In this document: positions 50,448-61,651 of the stretch, one piece after another
Numbering within the stretch: position 1 is the first letter of the stretch
How the letters are laid out: each line of letters opens with the position of its first letter
Assembly (NCBI GenBank): GCA_026874595.1
Contig: CM049315.1
Location: 74,290,401-74,354,400, forward strand
DNA from: Sipunculus nudus
Lineage: Eukaryota; Annelida; Sipuncula; Golfingiida; Sipunculidae
DNA: 64,000 bases
Reading direction: 5' to 3'
Program-made: the position numbers and the translations under genes
Notes under the pieces: generated by a model
Databases searched by the model: none
Told to the model about the DNA's origin: nothing
Seen by the model: the letters and a program-made list of their open reading frames with translations, nothing else

Positions 50448-50626
50448 CCGTTGCGTAGAAAAGTTGTTAGCTTACGACGAACCTAACAAGAGATATGCCT
50501 ACACAGGGGAAACCTTGGAGAATGAAAAAAAAATAGTGGACTTAGACTATGATGATGTTACTAGCCTACTTAATTTATTCATGCGACTTAACGGTCAATA
50601 CCATTATTTTCCCCTCAGAGTCCAAT
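50448..50626 (+). other. Weak exon-like open stretch
   Basis: An acceptor-like TCTTTATACAG is followed by an open frame (RCVEKLLAYDEPNKRYAYTG and on) until it enters the CA/TA repeat. No homologue recognised and no good donor, so it may be chance. Confidence 0.2.

Positions 50627-50705
<79 letters not shown>
50627..50705. repeat. (CA)n(TA)n microsatellite
   Basis: CA run then TA run, read directly. It supplies the left flank of the small element at 50706. Confidence 0.95.
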
Positions 50706-50714
<9 letters not shown>

Positions 50715-50844
50715 ACGAAGACAAATAAATGAGGGGGAAATCCTGGGCCGATTCCGGTTTCGAACCCAGGTCGGTGGCGTACAAGTCCGGCGTACCAACC
50801 GCTAGTGACAGTTCGGTCCGCTTTTATGTCACCCCGTAACAATA
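50706..50844 (-). mobile_element. 139-bp element with inverted ends and a tRNA-like core
   Basis: Perfect 10-bp inverted ends TATTGTTACG (50706-50715) and CGTAACAATA (50835-50844). Inside, the minus strand has a perfect Pol III B-box GGTTCGAAACC (50766-50756) and an A-box-like TAGCGGTTGG upstream, spaced as in a tRNA. It sits in a TA microsatellite. Confidence 0.55.
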
Positions 50845-52111
50845 TATATATTTGTCCTTCAAGTCCTTCAGTGTCCACAAGGGTGGGGTAATCTTAATCA
50901 GTAATCGTTTTCAATTACCAAAGACGACATTTTAAAATTTAATTGTAAGGGAAAGCAATTACATTTTGTTTCAGAGTAGGTAATTAAAATCATGATCAAT
51001 TACATTGAAAAGTAATCATATTCACACATGATTACTATAATTACATTTCACTGTATTGTTTAAAGTGATGCTGTTTCTTTTTATATATTAAAACTAAAAG
51101 TAGCATTTGAAGCAACAACATACTGTACTTTCACAACTAGCCAAAATATATTTGACAGTTCCAGCCATCTCATGATTATAATGCTTGGAGACTATTCAAC
51201 GTCACAGAAAAAATCTTTCACCCGGAAAGGTGGTGCCTATCAGACACTCCGTTTTTAAACACTAATGGTTATTAAAAGTGGCCAGCATGTATCAAGTTAT
51301 CATTTTTATGTGACAGCGCAGGCATTTTAGTTTATATTCATATTCCATTCGTTTAAAGTAACATGTTACTAAAAAAAAATCAGCATAAGTTGTGAGACTA
51401 TTTTAAGGTTGCAGTTAAAATCTGTCGTCCAGACAGCTAATGCTTACTTTATCATACACTCGGTGTGACAGTGCAGTGACTTTATCTTAACTTCATAGTC
51501 CACTTGACATATAAATAAAGATTATCATACAATTTTGTGGTATTTGTTGATTGTAAAAACTTGTAATTATGACTGTATATCAAATTAATTCTAATCTTAA
51601 TCAACGAACATTAATATTTCATGTAATCGTAATTGCAATTTTAATCATACAATTTTAAAGTTATCGTAATTGATTACATTTACAATGTAATCGCTTCAGC
51701 CGTGATGTCCACGTGACTCCATGTGACAAAGCGTAGGTGGTCACATGTTTCCAGGAACATGGCCTGCATAAATAATGAATCATTTTATATAACATACCCG
51801 TACATGAGGGAACAAGGTGTGAACCTTTTAACAACGTATAATTGTGACTTGTTGAGAACACCTATGTGACAGTATACGTATTGATAGATATAATCTATTT
51901 CTTATACTTTTTTTTTAAATTTTATATCAAATAATATTTTGAATTATTTCTTTTTTATCTATTTTCCCACATAATTCAATTTTAGAATGATTATAATGCC
52001 GACGACGTATAAAGTGAGTGTAAAGTAGCCTTTATGAGACAATGCAGAATACATTCATAAATTTTAGATTAAATTCATGACCACAGTTAGAGGATTATCT
52101 ATTATATACCG
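50845..52111. other. Intergenic, no gene seen
   Basis: AT-rich, with many 'gtaatcat/attac' near-repeats between 50900 and 51690, suggesting a decayed low-complexity block. Confidence 0.35.
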
Positions 52112-52780
52112 TTGTTACAGGTGTCTCTTGTATTGTGTGCAGCAGTCTTGCATGTGTCTATGTAGCGCTAGCATTGTCCGTTGCCATGGGAGACGCGCGA
52201 GCAGAGCCGGCCAACGTGAGGGGTCTGACGTGTAGAAGCACAGCGTTCATGCTTATCTGGAACTTTCTGGGCTGGACGCGCTCTATGAGCGCATGTCTTG
52301 TAATTTTCTTTGGGCGTGTGTATTATGTATTGTTGGGTTCTTTGGATTTTTCGTGAAATGGAAGTTTGTAGAGTTTTAGGATGAAAAGTTATAAATAGGG
52401 GCTTTGTTTTAGAGCCGGAGGGAGGAGAGAGAAATATTCCAGCGTACACGGAAGACTGTGAGTTAGTTTGTGGACCTTTCCGATAATTGCAGCAGTTATA
52501 GATCTTCTTCGAAATTTCTAACGGATTTTATATAGTCTTCAGTTTGCCTTTGGGATCGCTACCAGAACTTCACTTTTGGATTACAACAGATTGATTTTGT
52601 GGTTGAATTGGACTATTATTCTCTGAGAAGATTTATGTGAACTGTTTATCTGGATTATACGTTTCAAAGGACTTGTTGTCGCTGTGACAGTGGTGTAAAC
52701 TTTATTTATTATACTGTGTAATTATATTGATTTGCTGTTGTACTGTTGTTATACTGTGTCATTGTATTGATTTAGTGTAA

Positions 52781-52820
<40 letters not shown>

Positions 52821-52910
52821 TTAATAAATTATAATTATTTGTTAACAAAAAAAACACTGACTTCTTTATTTATTCCCCCAGACATTTCACGCTGCCTAGT
52901 GTTACAGAAT
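52112..52910 (+). mobile_element. Candidate solo LTR
   Basis: Begins TGTTACAGG and ends GTGTTACA, so has TG...CA ends within TGTTACA. It holds a TATAAATA box at 52390-52397 followed by a GC-richer leader, then a U-rich tail with an (AAT)n run at 52780-52820 and several AATAAA-like words. This layout fits a Gypsy-type LTR promoter. No second LTR, primer-binding site or target duplication was found, so the call is tentative. Confidence 0.4.
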
Positions 52911-53439
52911 CTGATTTTTTTAAATCTCCATAACAAAATTTATGCTCGTCACGACTGTTGTTATTAGGTTCCGTAACACCGTATACAGTCATAAAATAAA
53001 AAAAAATACTGTTTGTAACCTCTTGTAAATACATATTGATTTGGGCCCGAGCAATGCGAAATTGGCCGTCTGTCAAACCAAATTTGATATAGTTAAAACT
53101 GACTGTGAATTACCGAATTTTGAAATCGTATCTGGTGTCGATGGTTAGAATACTGTCCATTCTATTATTACCAATTGGATAATCTATATTATAATTGACG
53201 GTGGTCACCCAGGACTTTGGTCACGTATCTCCTCTGTGGCCACGCCACGGAAATAAACTTTTTAGTCTTTAATGATGCCAAATGTGTTCTAAGAGGGGCC
53301 ATTTTTTATAATTTCACATAAATCTTGATATATTTCACTTTATATTATAATTTCAAAGGGCCATTGCAGCGCCTTCTATATCAAACTACAAAAGGCCGTT
53401 CAAGTTTGAGTTGTAGTACACTATTTTAGCACTATAAGG

Positions 53440-53700
53440 GACGGGACACACTGAAAATCGTACCCAAACTGAGAAACTCGGACCCAATTAAACACTTGAA
53501 AGGTAACCCTTACATAATAGAAATGGTCATGAATCCGATATAATGTCTACCCGTTCTACCATAGTTTAGGTAAATATGCGTTTTTCATTTTAAATTCTAA
53601 CTCTTTAAAAAGTTTTTAAATGTCGATTTACCTAAATTTGGGACCGTCTAAAAACCAATGAAGACGGTCTTATCAAACGTGTTTTATGCGTGTTAACTAT
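53440..53700 (+). repeat. Dispersed repeat I, + copy
   Basis: The reverse complement of 59105-59360 aligns here: 'taacccttacataatag', 'aatggtcatgaat', 'agtttaggt', 'tttacctaaattt', 'ccgtctaaaaacc', 'gttttatgcg'. Confidence 0.6.
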
Positions 53701-54196
53701 AACATATATGGCCTGACAATCGGCCAATTTCCCACATTTCCTGGGCCCAATTCAACGAGAGGTTTCAAATAGAATTTTCACATTTTACGACTGGTTACGG
53801 TGGAACAGGCAATTCTATAACTGTACCCATGATTTAAATGTTAAAATATTCCGAATTCAAAACGTTTATTTAACTATTCTGTATGGCCCCACTTATGGAT
53901 ATTTTCCCCTCTCTCTATCGTGACTGGGCCCTAATTGTAATCGATTATGAAGGGTCTGGAGCGACAGATTTCAACTATTTCGAAAAAATAAGACCAAATG
54001 GTTACTCCCGTAAGCATTAAAAGGATTTATTTTTTAATGTTTGTGTTGTGTTGTGATTTATTTTTGCATTCATCAGAATGGTTTTGATCAAATTGTACAC
54101 CTCAAATTGAATTATATTCTTAAATGAAGTTATACGAGCCAATTTTCGTTACATCTTGTCCTTTACATATTTTTTCTGTCACAGTACACACACACA

Positions 54197-54197
<1 letters not shown>

Positions 54198-54232
<35 letters not shown>
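54198..54232. repeat. (TA)n microsatellite
   Basis: TA run following a CA run. Confidence 0.95.
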
Positions 54233-54235
<3 letters not shown>

Positions 54236-54258
54236 TTTAATGTCTCCCCTCCCCCTTA

Positions 54259-57200
54259 AAAAACAAGGGACCCATGGGTCACGGCGCTCAGCTGATCGTG
54301 ATTGGACTATAAATGTTTCTCCACTGTGATACTATATCGAGTCGATAAAGCTTATGAATATCATGGACATGTTGGGCTATTATAAAGGAATGTAATGTAA
54401 TATGTGAGTTAATGATAAATGAAATTACCTGACTGATGGATTAATAGAGTCAAATATAGTGGCTTATTTTTTATTTATTTAGGAGGGGTTGAAAATTGTG
54501 ATATATTTGAGCAAATATGAATGCAATGACAGCAGTAATAAGCAGTAGTAGAATGATGATAAGGCTACTTGTTGAAGGATCTAAAGTGTATGGTAGTCTG
54601 CAAGCTTTCAATTTGACAGATATGATGTTATGATTAACTATGCTGGTGAAGTGATTTATGAATTTGTGACTGTATGAACACAATATCTCTTTAGTCTTGA
54701 CAAGGTACATTATTGTGATGCCTACTATGTCTACATATTACACAATATTGACATAATTTCTGGCATGTACATAGGTACCTATGGACGTATAGTTATACAA
54801 AATATTAAAGTATGAATATATCTGATTCATCTTGTTCTTGCTTACTGAGGCTGACTTTGGGATGAGGTTCGGAGAAGGGAAAAGTGAGGGCAGCACGAAG
54901 GTTGATGTAGAAATATTCTATTGTAATGTTTTTCATTTATATAAGAATATGAAAAGCTAAGAGGAAAGGGGCCCTCCTACTTCGTTATAGTAAAGTTCTA
55001 AATATATGATTGCAAACTAATACTCTGACAAGACTGTCATGAAGAAAAAGAGTAAAATTTTGAGATACTGTGATGCATATGAAAATTTATAAATGGACAG
55101 GCATGTGGACAGAATGGACTAATACCTTTATTTCACTTTCAAGGGAATAATGCATTTAAGTATATATATAATCCTATTTTTTTAAGCATATCCACTTTTT
55201 CCATTAAGAAGTTTTTATCTGAATCATTTTTTTATTTACAGGTTTTATAAATTTTTAATAAAAAAACCTGAAAATATAAGTTAAAATATTAGATTTGTTG
55301 CAAAAGTTGCAAAAATCATATATACAGAGTAAAAAACTGAAACTATAAGTTAAAATATTAGAATTGTTGAAAAAGTTGCAATCATCATATATCCAGAGTG
55401 TAGCTCATATTGGGTCATATTATGCATACACATATATTTTATTATTTTTAAATCATAAATGTTTAAACTGAATTTAAAAGAAAATAATGCCACAACATGG
55501 CATCTACAAGAATATTCCTTGAATCACTATTAAAAAGTTTTGCACATTGGAGTTTTCAGTACATGCTTAAGCATTTATTCACCAAAATAAAATTTGATAA
55601 AATAAAACATCTTTTCAAATAAAGTATACACACTGTTGGTTGAATGAGGGACAAACAATATCATTGTGCCAATTACTATCCCAGTTTTAATTTATTACTG
55701 GAATTAATAGTCAATTTCACACCTAGTGAAGTTTTTTCTCTTCTGAAGTAAGGAATTTCTTATCTGATGAACATCCACACTTTCATAACAATACACCACT
55801 TTGTGGACACAATTAAATGTACACTTTAATCATTGTAACCCTGGTGGTACAATACAAAATCTAAAATGTAGCATAGCCTAGAATAAGAATGAATCAAATA
55901 CAGAAAATAATAACATTCATCTAGTTTATGCACCATCTGGGGGGGGGGGAGTGCAGGGCAGAGGGGAAGCCTGCTGGTAGAGGCCAGGCTGACCCAAGGC
56001 AAGCTGCCTGGGGTGGGTTACATAATGCAAGTGAAGGCTGTACTACTAGGTGGGCTAGATGTAAACAACACTTGACATGGTGTATGAAAACATGAATCAA
56101 AGCTATTCTTTCCAATCAATTTCTTTGAAATTTCAGATTTTTAAAGATTAAATCCTTATGTATATATGCTGTGAAAATTAAATCAACAGTGCCAAAGTTG
56201 GACAAAATTTAAGGTATTGATTTTTTATTTATGCTAATAACTTGAAAAATTGCAAAATTCAAATCTAATTTTGGGTAAACAATTGAATCTTGATTAAATA
56301 AAGTTATTTTCCTGAAAAAAAGTCTCTAGGTTCAGCAATTCTCATGTTAGGTGAGTAAATATATTTCCTGATTTTTTTTAAAATTGCATTATGTTTTGCC
56401 CCATAACTTCAAAATAATACCCAATACTGACCTAATTTTTTGTATGTTCATAGAAAATGTATGAAAGAATGTGAATACTGAATACGATCAAAAACAGATC
56501 AGTGGTTTTGATATTAGGCAGCCTTGAAGTGTAACAATGGCTTTTTTATGGAAAATGGAGTTTTTTTCCTTAATATCTCGAAGGAACAAAGTCCTAATGA
56601 CCCAATTTTCGGTATGGTAGGAGATTTTGGGGACATCTAAAATTATGCCAACAGCCTGGGGAGCATAGAGATGTGCACTGAATGACCTACAGTCATCAAA
56701 GTGGACTGCTTGACAATGTAAGGGAATACAACAAGAGCCTCCAAAAAAATTCAATAACTAGCCTAATTTTGCAGCTTTTATTTTCAAATTTCAGAATTTA
56801 ACAGATTAAATCCTTATGTATACATGCTGTGAAAATTAAATCCACAGTACTTACAGGAAAAAAACGTGCCGTGGCCAAAGTTGGGCAAAATTTAAGGTAC
56901 AAATTTTATATTTTTGCCAATATTTAAAAAAATCTAACAGATTTTGATCTAATTTTTTGTATACAATTAAATTTTGATTATTTAAAGTTGTATTACTGGA
57001 AAAAAGTCCCTACCTTTAACACTTTTGGTCTTAAGTGACCAAATATCTTCCTGATTTTCTTACAAAGTCCATTATGTTTGGGCCCATAACTTTTTTAAAT
57101 TATATAATACTGACTTAATATCTGGCATGTACATAGGAACTATATAGAGGAATATTTATGGTAAATATGAAGAAAACCAGATGAGTGGTTTTGATATTAG

Positions 57201-57490
57201 GCAGTCCTGAAGTGTGAAAAATGATTTCTAATAAAAAAATTGAGGTTTTTCCTTAATATCTTGAAGGAACGAAGTCCTATTGACCCAATTTTCGGCATGG
57301 TAGGAGATTTTGGGGACATCTAACTGTATGCCGAATTTCAGATTCGTAGGTCCAACGGTGTCGAAACGGACGGACATCCGGACAGACGGACGGCAAGACG
57401 AACGGACGGACGGACAGACAGACGGACGGACGACGGACAATGGACCACGACTATAGCTCAGATGACTTATAGTCAGCTGAGCTAAAAAAC
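54259..57490 (-). mobile_element. AGCTCAGCTGA-ended element, reverse copy (~3.2 kb)
   Basis: Bounded by AAACAAGGGACCCATGGGTC...GCTCAGCTGAT at 54261 and GTCAGCTGAGCTAAAAAAC at 57472-57490, the same pair of ends as 18728-20595 in reverse. The inner half is internally duplicated: 'agattaaatccttatgtata' with 'tgctgtgaaaattaaatc' at about 56145 and 56805, and 'aggagattttggggacatcta' at 56619 and 57301. A GAC/GGAC run lies at 57367-57431. A ~69-bp tandem duplication lies at 55267-55398. No transposase-like protein. Confidence 0.6.
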
Positions 57491-58125
57491 AAATATAAAT
57501 GGAGATAAATTAATATAATAAATATTAAATTAAATAAAAATTAAATATAACGAAGTACTGAAATTTTTATGTTTTAGTTTATCGGTTGACTACTTTAAGT
57601 GTTACATGCATGTGTCACAGGATCGGCACTTAAATTAGTGAAATTAGGGGGTCGATTGATAATTAATTGCCCGGTGCAAGTTGACTAACTTGCTCTGTGC
57701 ATGACCCTTTCGGCGTTACCACTACAGCTGAATCGCTCAATTAATCAAACACTTTGGTTTGTTGCACACATGTACGCATGAGCTCGAGGGCACACGTTAA
57801 TTGCCCGTAGTCCACCCATAAAGTGGGTGTTGCATAAAATGACGTGCAGCAATGTTCAATGTACAGCCACTATTCCAAACAAGATTTTATTAGTAAATAC
57901 AAATTAACTTGAATGAAATATCTAAAGCTAATCATATCATCCTTGTAAATGGGCGATATTAATTTGTGATTATTAAATTATTAAATATGCAAAAAAGGGG
58001 ATGTTTTAAGCATTTTTTTTATTAATCCATAACTAAATTCCGATATTTTTCACCCTGAATTTTGTTACCTGCACATCAGGTATCTCCTTTTCTAAAAATA
58101 CTTTTCTGAATGCATTGAAGCTAAA
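57491..58125. other. Intergenic upstream of the small membrane-protein candidate
   Basis: Moderately AT-rich, no TATA box or repeat clearly recognised. Confidence 0.35.
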
Positions 58126-59703
58126 ATGGCTCCTCCAATAAGTCCTAAACACGCATTTGAATACCATGTCTTTTACTGGTTACAGGTAAGAAAATAATAG
58201 AATAATATGGTCAAGTTTGGGCGAGATTATGCTAAACACATATAAAAACAAACAATGTTTTAATACCACTTGGTTAAATGGCTAGAGCCATAGGTCTCAG
58301 TACATGTTAAATCGCCCGTAGACAGTCTGTCTTGCCACCCTCCCGCCAGAGGTCGTTCTACTTGAAACGAATCTCTTCTGTTTGGGCACTGAAGTATGGC
58401 CAGGACTACTTGTCTCAAATGTCAAAATTTAAAATTAAAATTTGTTACATTTCAAGGAAACGCCTTCTGTTTACGATCAGCATGCGCATGCCTACAAAAT
58501 ATTACTTATTCCGTAAAGCCCTTACCATAAAAACTACCCATGTTTATGTAATTTGCCTTGAAACAATTTTTTATCCAACACACTTGAATGGACTAATTGT
58601 CCTCTTCACTACATTTATACGTACGCCGCTGGTGCATTGTGTTTTTTTTTTTGTTTTTTTTTTGGGGGGGGGGTCAGATTTTGACTCCAACAATCCCTAA
58701 ACAGTAAAGTCGTACTCTTGTGAGTTCATGTCTGCGCAGTGTGCCTGTCTCGGCACAAATCTTTCAAAAGTCCACATGGCGGCACTGTGGGTGATGTCAC
58801 GCAGTTCCTCTACGGCTACGTTTTTGGTCTGGAAATATCGGGAACGATACCAAGTGTGTCCTAAGGGGGACATTTCCCATATTTCCTCAAAAATCTTGAG
58901 TAATTCTAAATTATTCTGCAATTTTGGGGCTAGCCAAACTACGACAGCAGGGGCTCGCAAAGGTTTGTCCGAGAGGGCGCTTAAACATGGTTTATTACGC
59001 TTTGCGATTCCCTACTGTCGAAGTTTAGCTCCCCTCCAAATCACAGATTGGTTGATGATTACTTGAGTAGACCTGTCCCAGCAAAAAAAGGTATTAGGCT
59101 AATTTAATGTGGTAATTTCGCATAAAACGCGTTCGACAAGGCCGTTTGCATTTGGCCCGGGTTTTTAGACGGCGACAAATTTAGGTAAATAGACCTTAAA
59201 CAAGTTAGAATTTAACACCAAAATACGAATTTTCACCTAAACTGTGATTTTATTGGCAACGGTTAGACACAGACTATATTATTAAATCTTATTCATGACC
59301 ATTCCTATTAAGTAAGGGTTATTTCACTCCTGTTTAATGTATTTCCGTATGGGTGACTGAGACGTTTGGGAGGACGGAGCACAACTTTGGAAGACCCCCC
59401 CCCCCCTAACTACACCCACTCTGCATAGAATCACATGATTAAAAGTTCAGTGTTTTTGTTCAAAATTTAACATGTTTCACACTTGCAGGACAGATGAGTG
59501 TGATACTTATTCTTTATATTTGGTTTTCATTTTATTTCTCCCACGTGGTGATGTATTATGATTTTTTCTTGACTGGCAAGTTATTTCGTTTGTATGTTAG
59601 CAAGTTTATCCAAAAGTTACAATTGTATTTTGAAGAAATTTCGTTTAGGGCTGGAGAAACACCTAAGAAATATTCTATTAAATTTTTTAAGCAATATGAA
59701 TAG
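58126..59703 (+). CDS. Candidate small membrane protein, two exons
   Basis: Exon 1, 58126-58185, begins ATG and encodes MAPPISPKHAFEYHVFYWLQ before a consensus GTAAGA donor. Exon 2, 59494-59703, would follow the acceptor GGACAG and reads MSVILILYIWFSFYFSHVVM and on, ending KYSIKFFKQYE and a stop. Joined in phase 0 it would be 89 aa with one hydrophobic helix at about residues 22-46 and a basic C-terminal tail. The nearer acceptor TTGCAG (5 bases earlier) would put a stop in frame, which weakens the link. Exon 1 is better supported than the join. No family recognised. Confidence 0.35.
58320..58735 (+). repeat. Dispersed repeat H, copy 2
   Basis: See 49020-49470. This copy carries a poly-T/poly-G insertion at 58640-58671. 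It lies in the proposed intron of the small membrane-protein candidate. Confidence 0.55.
59105..59360 (-). repeat. Dispersed repeat I, reverse copy
   Basis: Inverse partner of 53440-53700, also within the proposed intron. Confidence 0.6.
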
Positions 59704-59789
59704 TTGGGACTTTTTACCATTGTGAGATTAAGCAATCACTTTATTCCAGCTGAGCATGAATTTATATCTATAAAGTAATAACTATAAAT

Positions 59790-60130
59790 CTGCATTCTAT
59801 GGAATGCAAGCCTCCGCAGGTGGGGGCTCCCTATCGTTGGATGCTCCCTAAAGCTTGTTTGCATTCACTTACTCGTCCAATTTTCCCGGGTTCATTCGTG
59901 CATAAGTGACTCTACACTTGTGAATATTCCTTGATGATGTTCCTGGAACGCACCATGTGCTGGATCCACACCAAAATCTAACCGATTCTTCATTGACCCA
60001 TTCCTGAAATGCCCTGGAAATTTCATGAGATTTCCTTTCATGATTTGTTTAGAACAACATAACTTACGTGGTAGCTTAATATACAACCTTTTTTACCTTT
60101 CTACACACAAACACACACGAACAGGGAGGA
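59790..60130 (+). mobile_element. GAATGCAAGCCTCCGCC family, best-preserved copy
   Basis: Starts CTGCATTCTATGGAATGCAAG (a TGCATTC/GAATGCA hairpin), then CCTCCGC. It shares 'tgaatattccttgatgatgt', 'aaaatctaaccgattcttca' and 'tgaaatgccctg' with other copies and ends near a CACACAAACACACACG run. Confidence 0.65.
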
Positions 60131-61079
60131 AAGCATACATTCTTGGAGGAGTCAATTAATTAGATAAGCTACATAAAATTACAATTTTTTTATCTGACAT
60201 TCTGCATGCAGGGTAAATCAATTCTATATATCTTACTTGTGGCTTATATGATGCTATGCACTTCATTTCGATATTTTCCAACTTGGTATATTGCAAATTT
60301 TGTGCAGTATTTAACATAATATTAACATAATTGTAAATCAAATGTGCTGCAATTTTCCTCCATTTCTTTTTATCCAAATTTTAAAATTTTTTGTCCCCCA
60401 CCTTACACTCTGAGATGCAAATTATGTGGCCCACAAACAAACACAAACACACATCTTGAGATGCAAGACAGACTACCAAACGTTACTGTCACAGTACTGG
60501 AGTGAAAGAACAAAACAAATAAAAGACAAGTCTTTAACTTGTCACTTGACACATTTTATTCTATTCATTGCCATGACAGTGCTGGTACATGGGCTGTCAT
60601 TTATTATCTGTTATGCCACAGCAGTGTATTTAAATATTAAGTGCTTCAAGATAAATAGCTTACAGTAAGCCATATACATTTATCTATCTATACATGATCA
60701 CCATTGGCCTATTTTATAATACCAACATGTGATTAACTACTATCTAAATACACATGATCTATTAACATAGGTTCTCAACATGATCACCTGTAGTTTATGA
60801 TATTAAGTTTTAGCCTATGATAGGCAGATACAGTCTTGGGCCAAGTACACTGGTTTGTACTCAAGTACAAAGGGTTCAGATTGGCAAGTATAAGTAAAGT
60901 ACCACAGTATAACGACAACTACATCGGGTCTGCTTTTGAGTACAATTTCTTTGGTTAATTTCATTAAATCAGATAAAGAAATATCCTACCATTGAGCACA
61001 AGTACCAAGTACAAATACATGTACTTGACCCAAGCCTGAACGGATATGGCAGATCATCTGAGTTTCTTTTACACTGTAT
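60131..61079. other. AT-rich, no gene seen
   Basis: Frames such as 60426-60668 lack splice or homology support. Confidence 0.35.
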
Positions 61080-61089
61080 ATCAGATACT

Positions 61090-61318
61090 AGGGGCAGATC
61101 CAGAATTTTATGGAAGGGGGGGGGGGGAGGGGGTTACCATTTACAACAAGGAACTAATACCCTACAAACAGTCCACAAATCCTGGACAGCTTGGGGGAAG
61201 GGGGAGTTTTATCATAAAAACATGGGTTAAAGTGCAAAAAAAGATAATTTTATAGCTGTAAGGTAAAGGTTTAAACTCACCTATCCTGCCCCCCCCCCCA
61301 ACTGGATCCACCCCTCAA
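61090..61318. mobile_element. GGATCCAG-ended MITE, copy 3
   Basis: AGGGGCAGATCCAG and CTGGATCCACCCCT are inverted ends. The 'ttaccatttacaacaaggaa' interior also matches a partial copy at about 26085-26165 in FANCF intron 5. Confidence 0.6.
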
Positions 61319-61614
61319 AACACATCATATTATTCATCAGCACAGCTGATTCAATGGAAACCTGATTTTTTTTATTTCACACTTTAATCCATTAAAACAT
61401 TATCCCTTAATTCACTCATCTTCATCTCTTAAACATTTACAAGATAGAGCTTTCTCTGAATGAGAAACTTCTTATTGCTAATAATAATAATAATAAGATG
61501 AGTCATGTTGATTACTTTTATAAGAGACAACAAATATCACATTAACTGCAGTTATAAATCAACAATATAATCAATTACATCAGCAGTCAGCAGGTACTGC
61601 CAGTGTTGTGTGTA

Positions 61615-61651
<37 letters not shown>

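Noticed and set aside
54471-54710. 79-aa minus-strand frame with a strong C-terminal membrane helix
   Set aside because: It lies inside the repeat at 54259-57490, has no credible acceptor upstream, and has no recognised family. Hydrophobicity is expected by chance in T-rich DNA.
58697-59066. Overlapping long frames on both strands, 58697-58960 (-) and 58728-59066 (+)
   Set aside because: Neither has convincing splice sites or a family match. The segment sits between repeats H and I, and the higher GC explains the open frames. The minus frame remains the more protein-like of the two.
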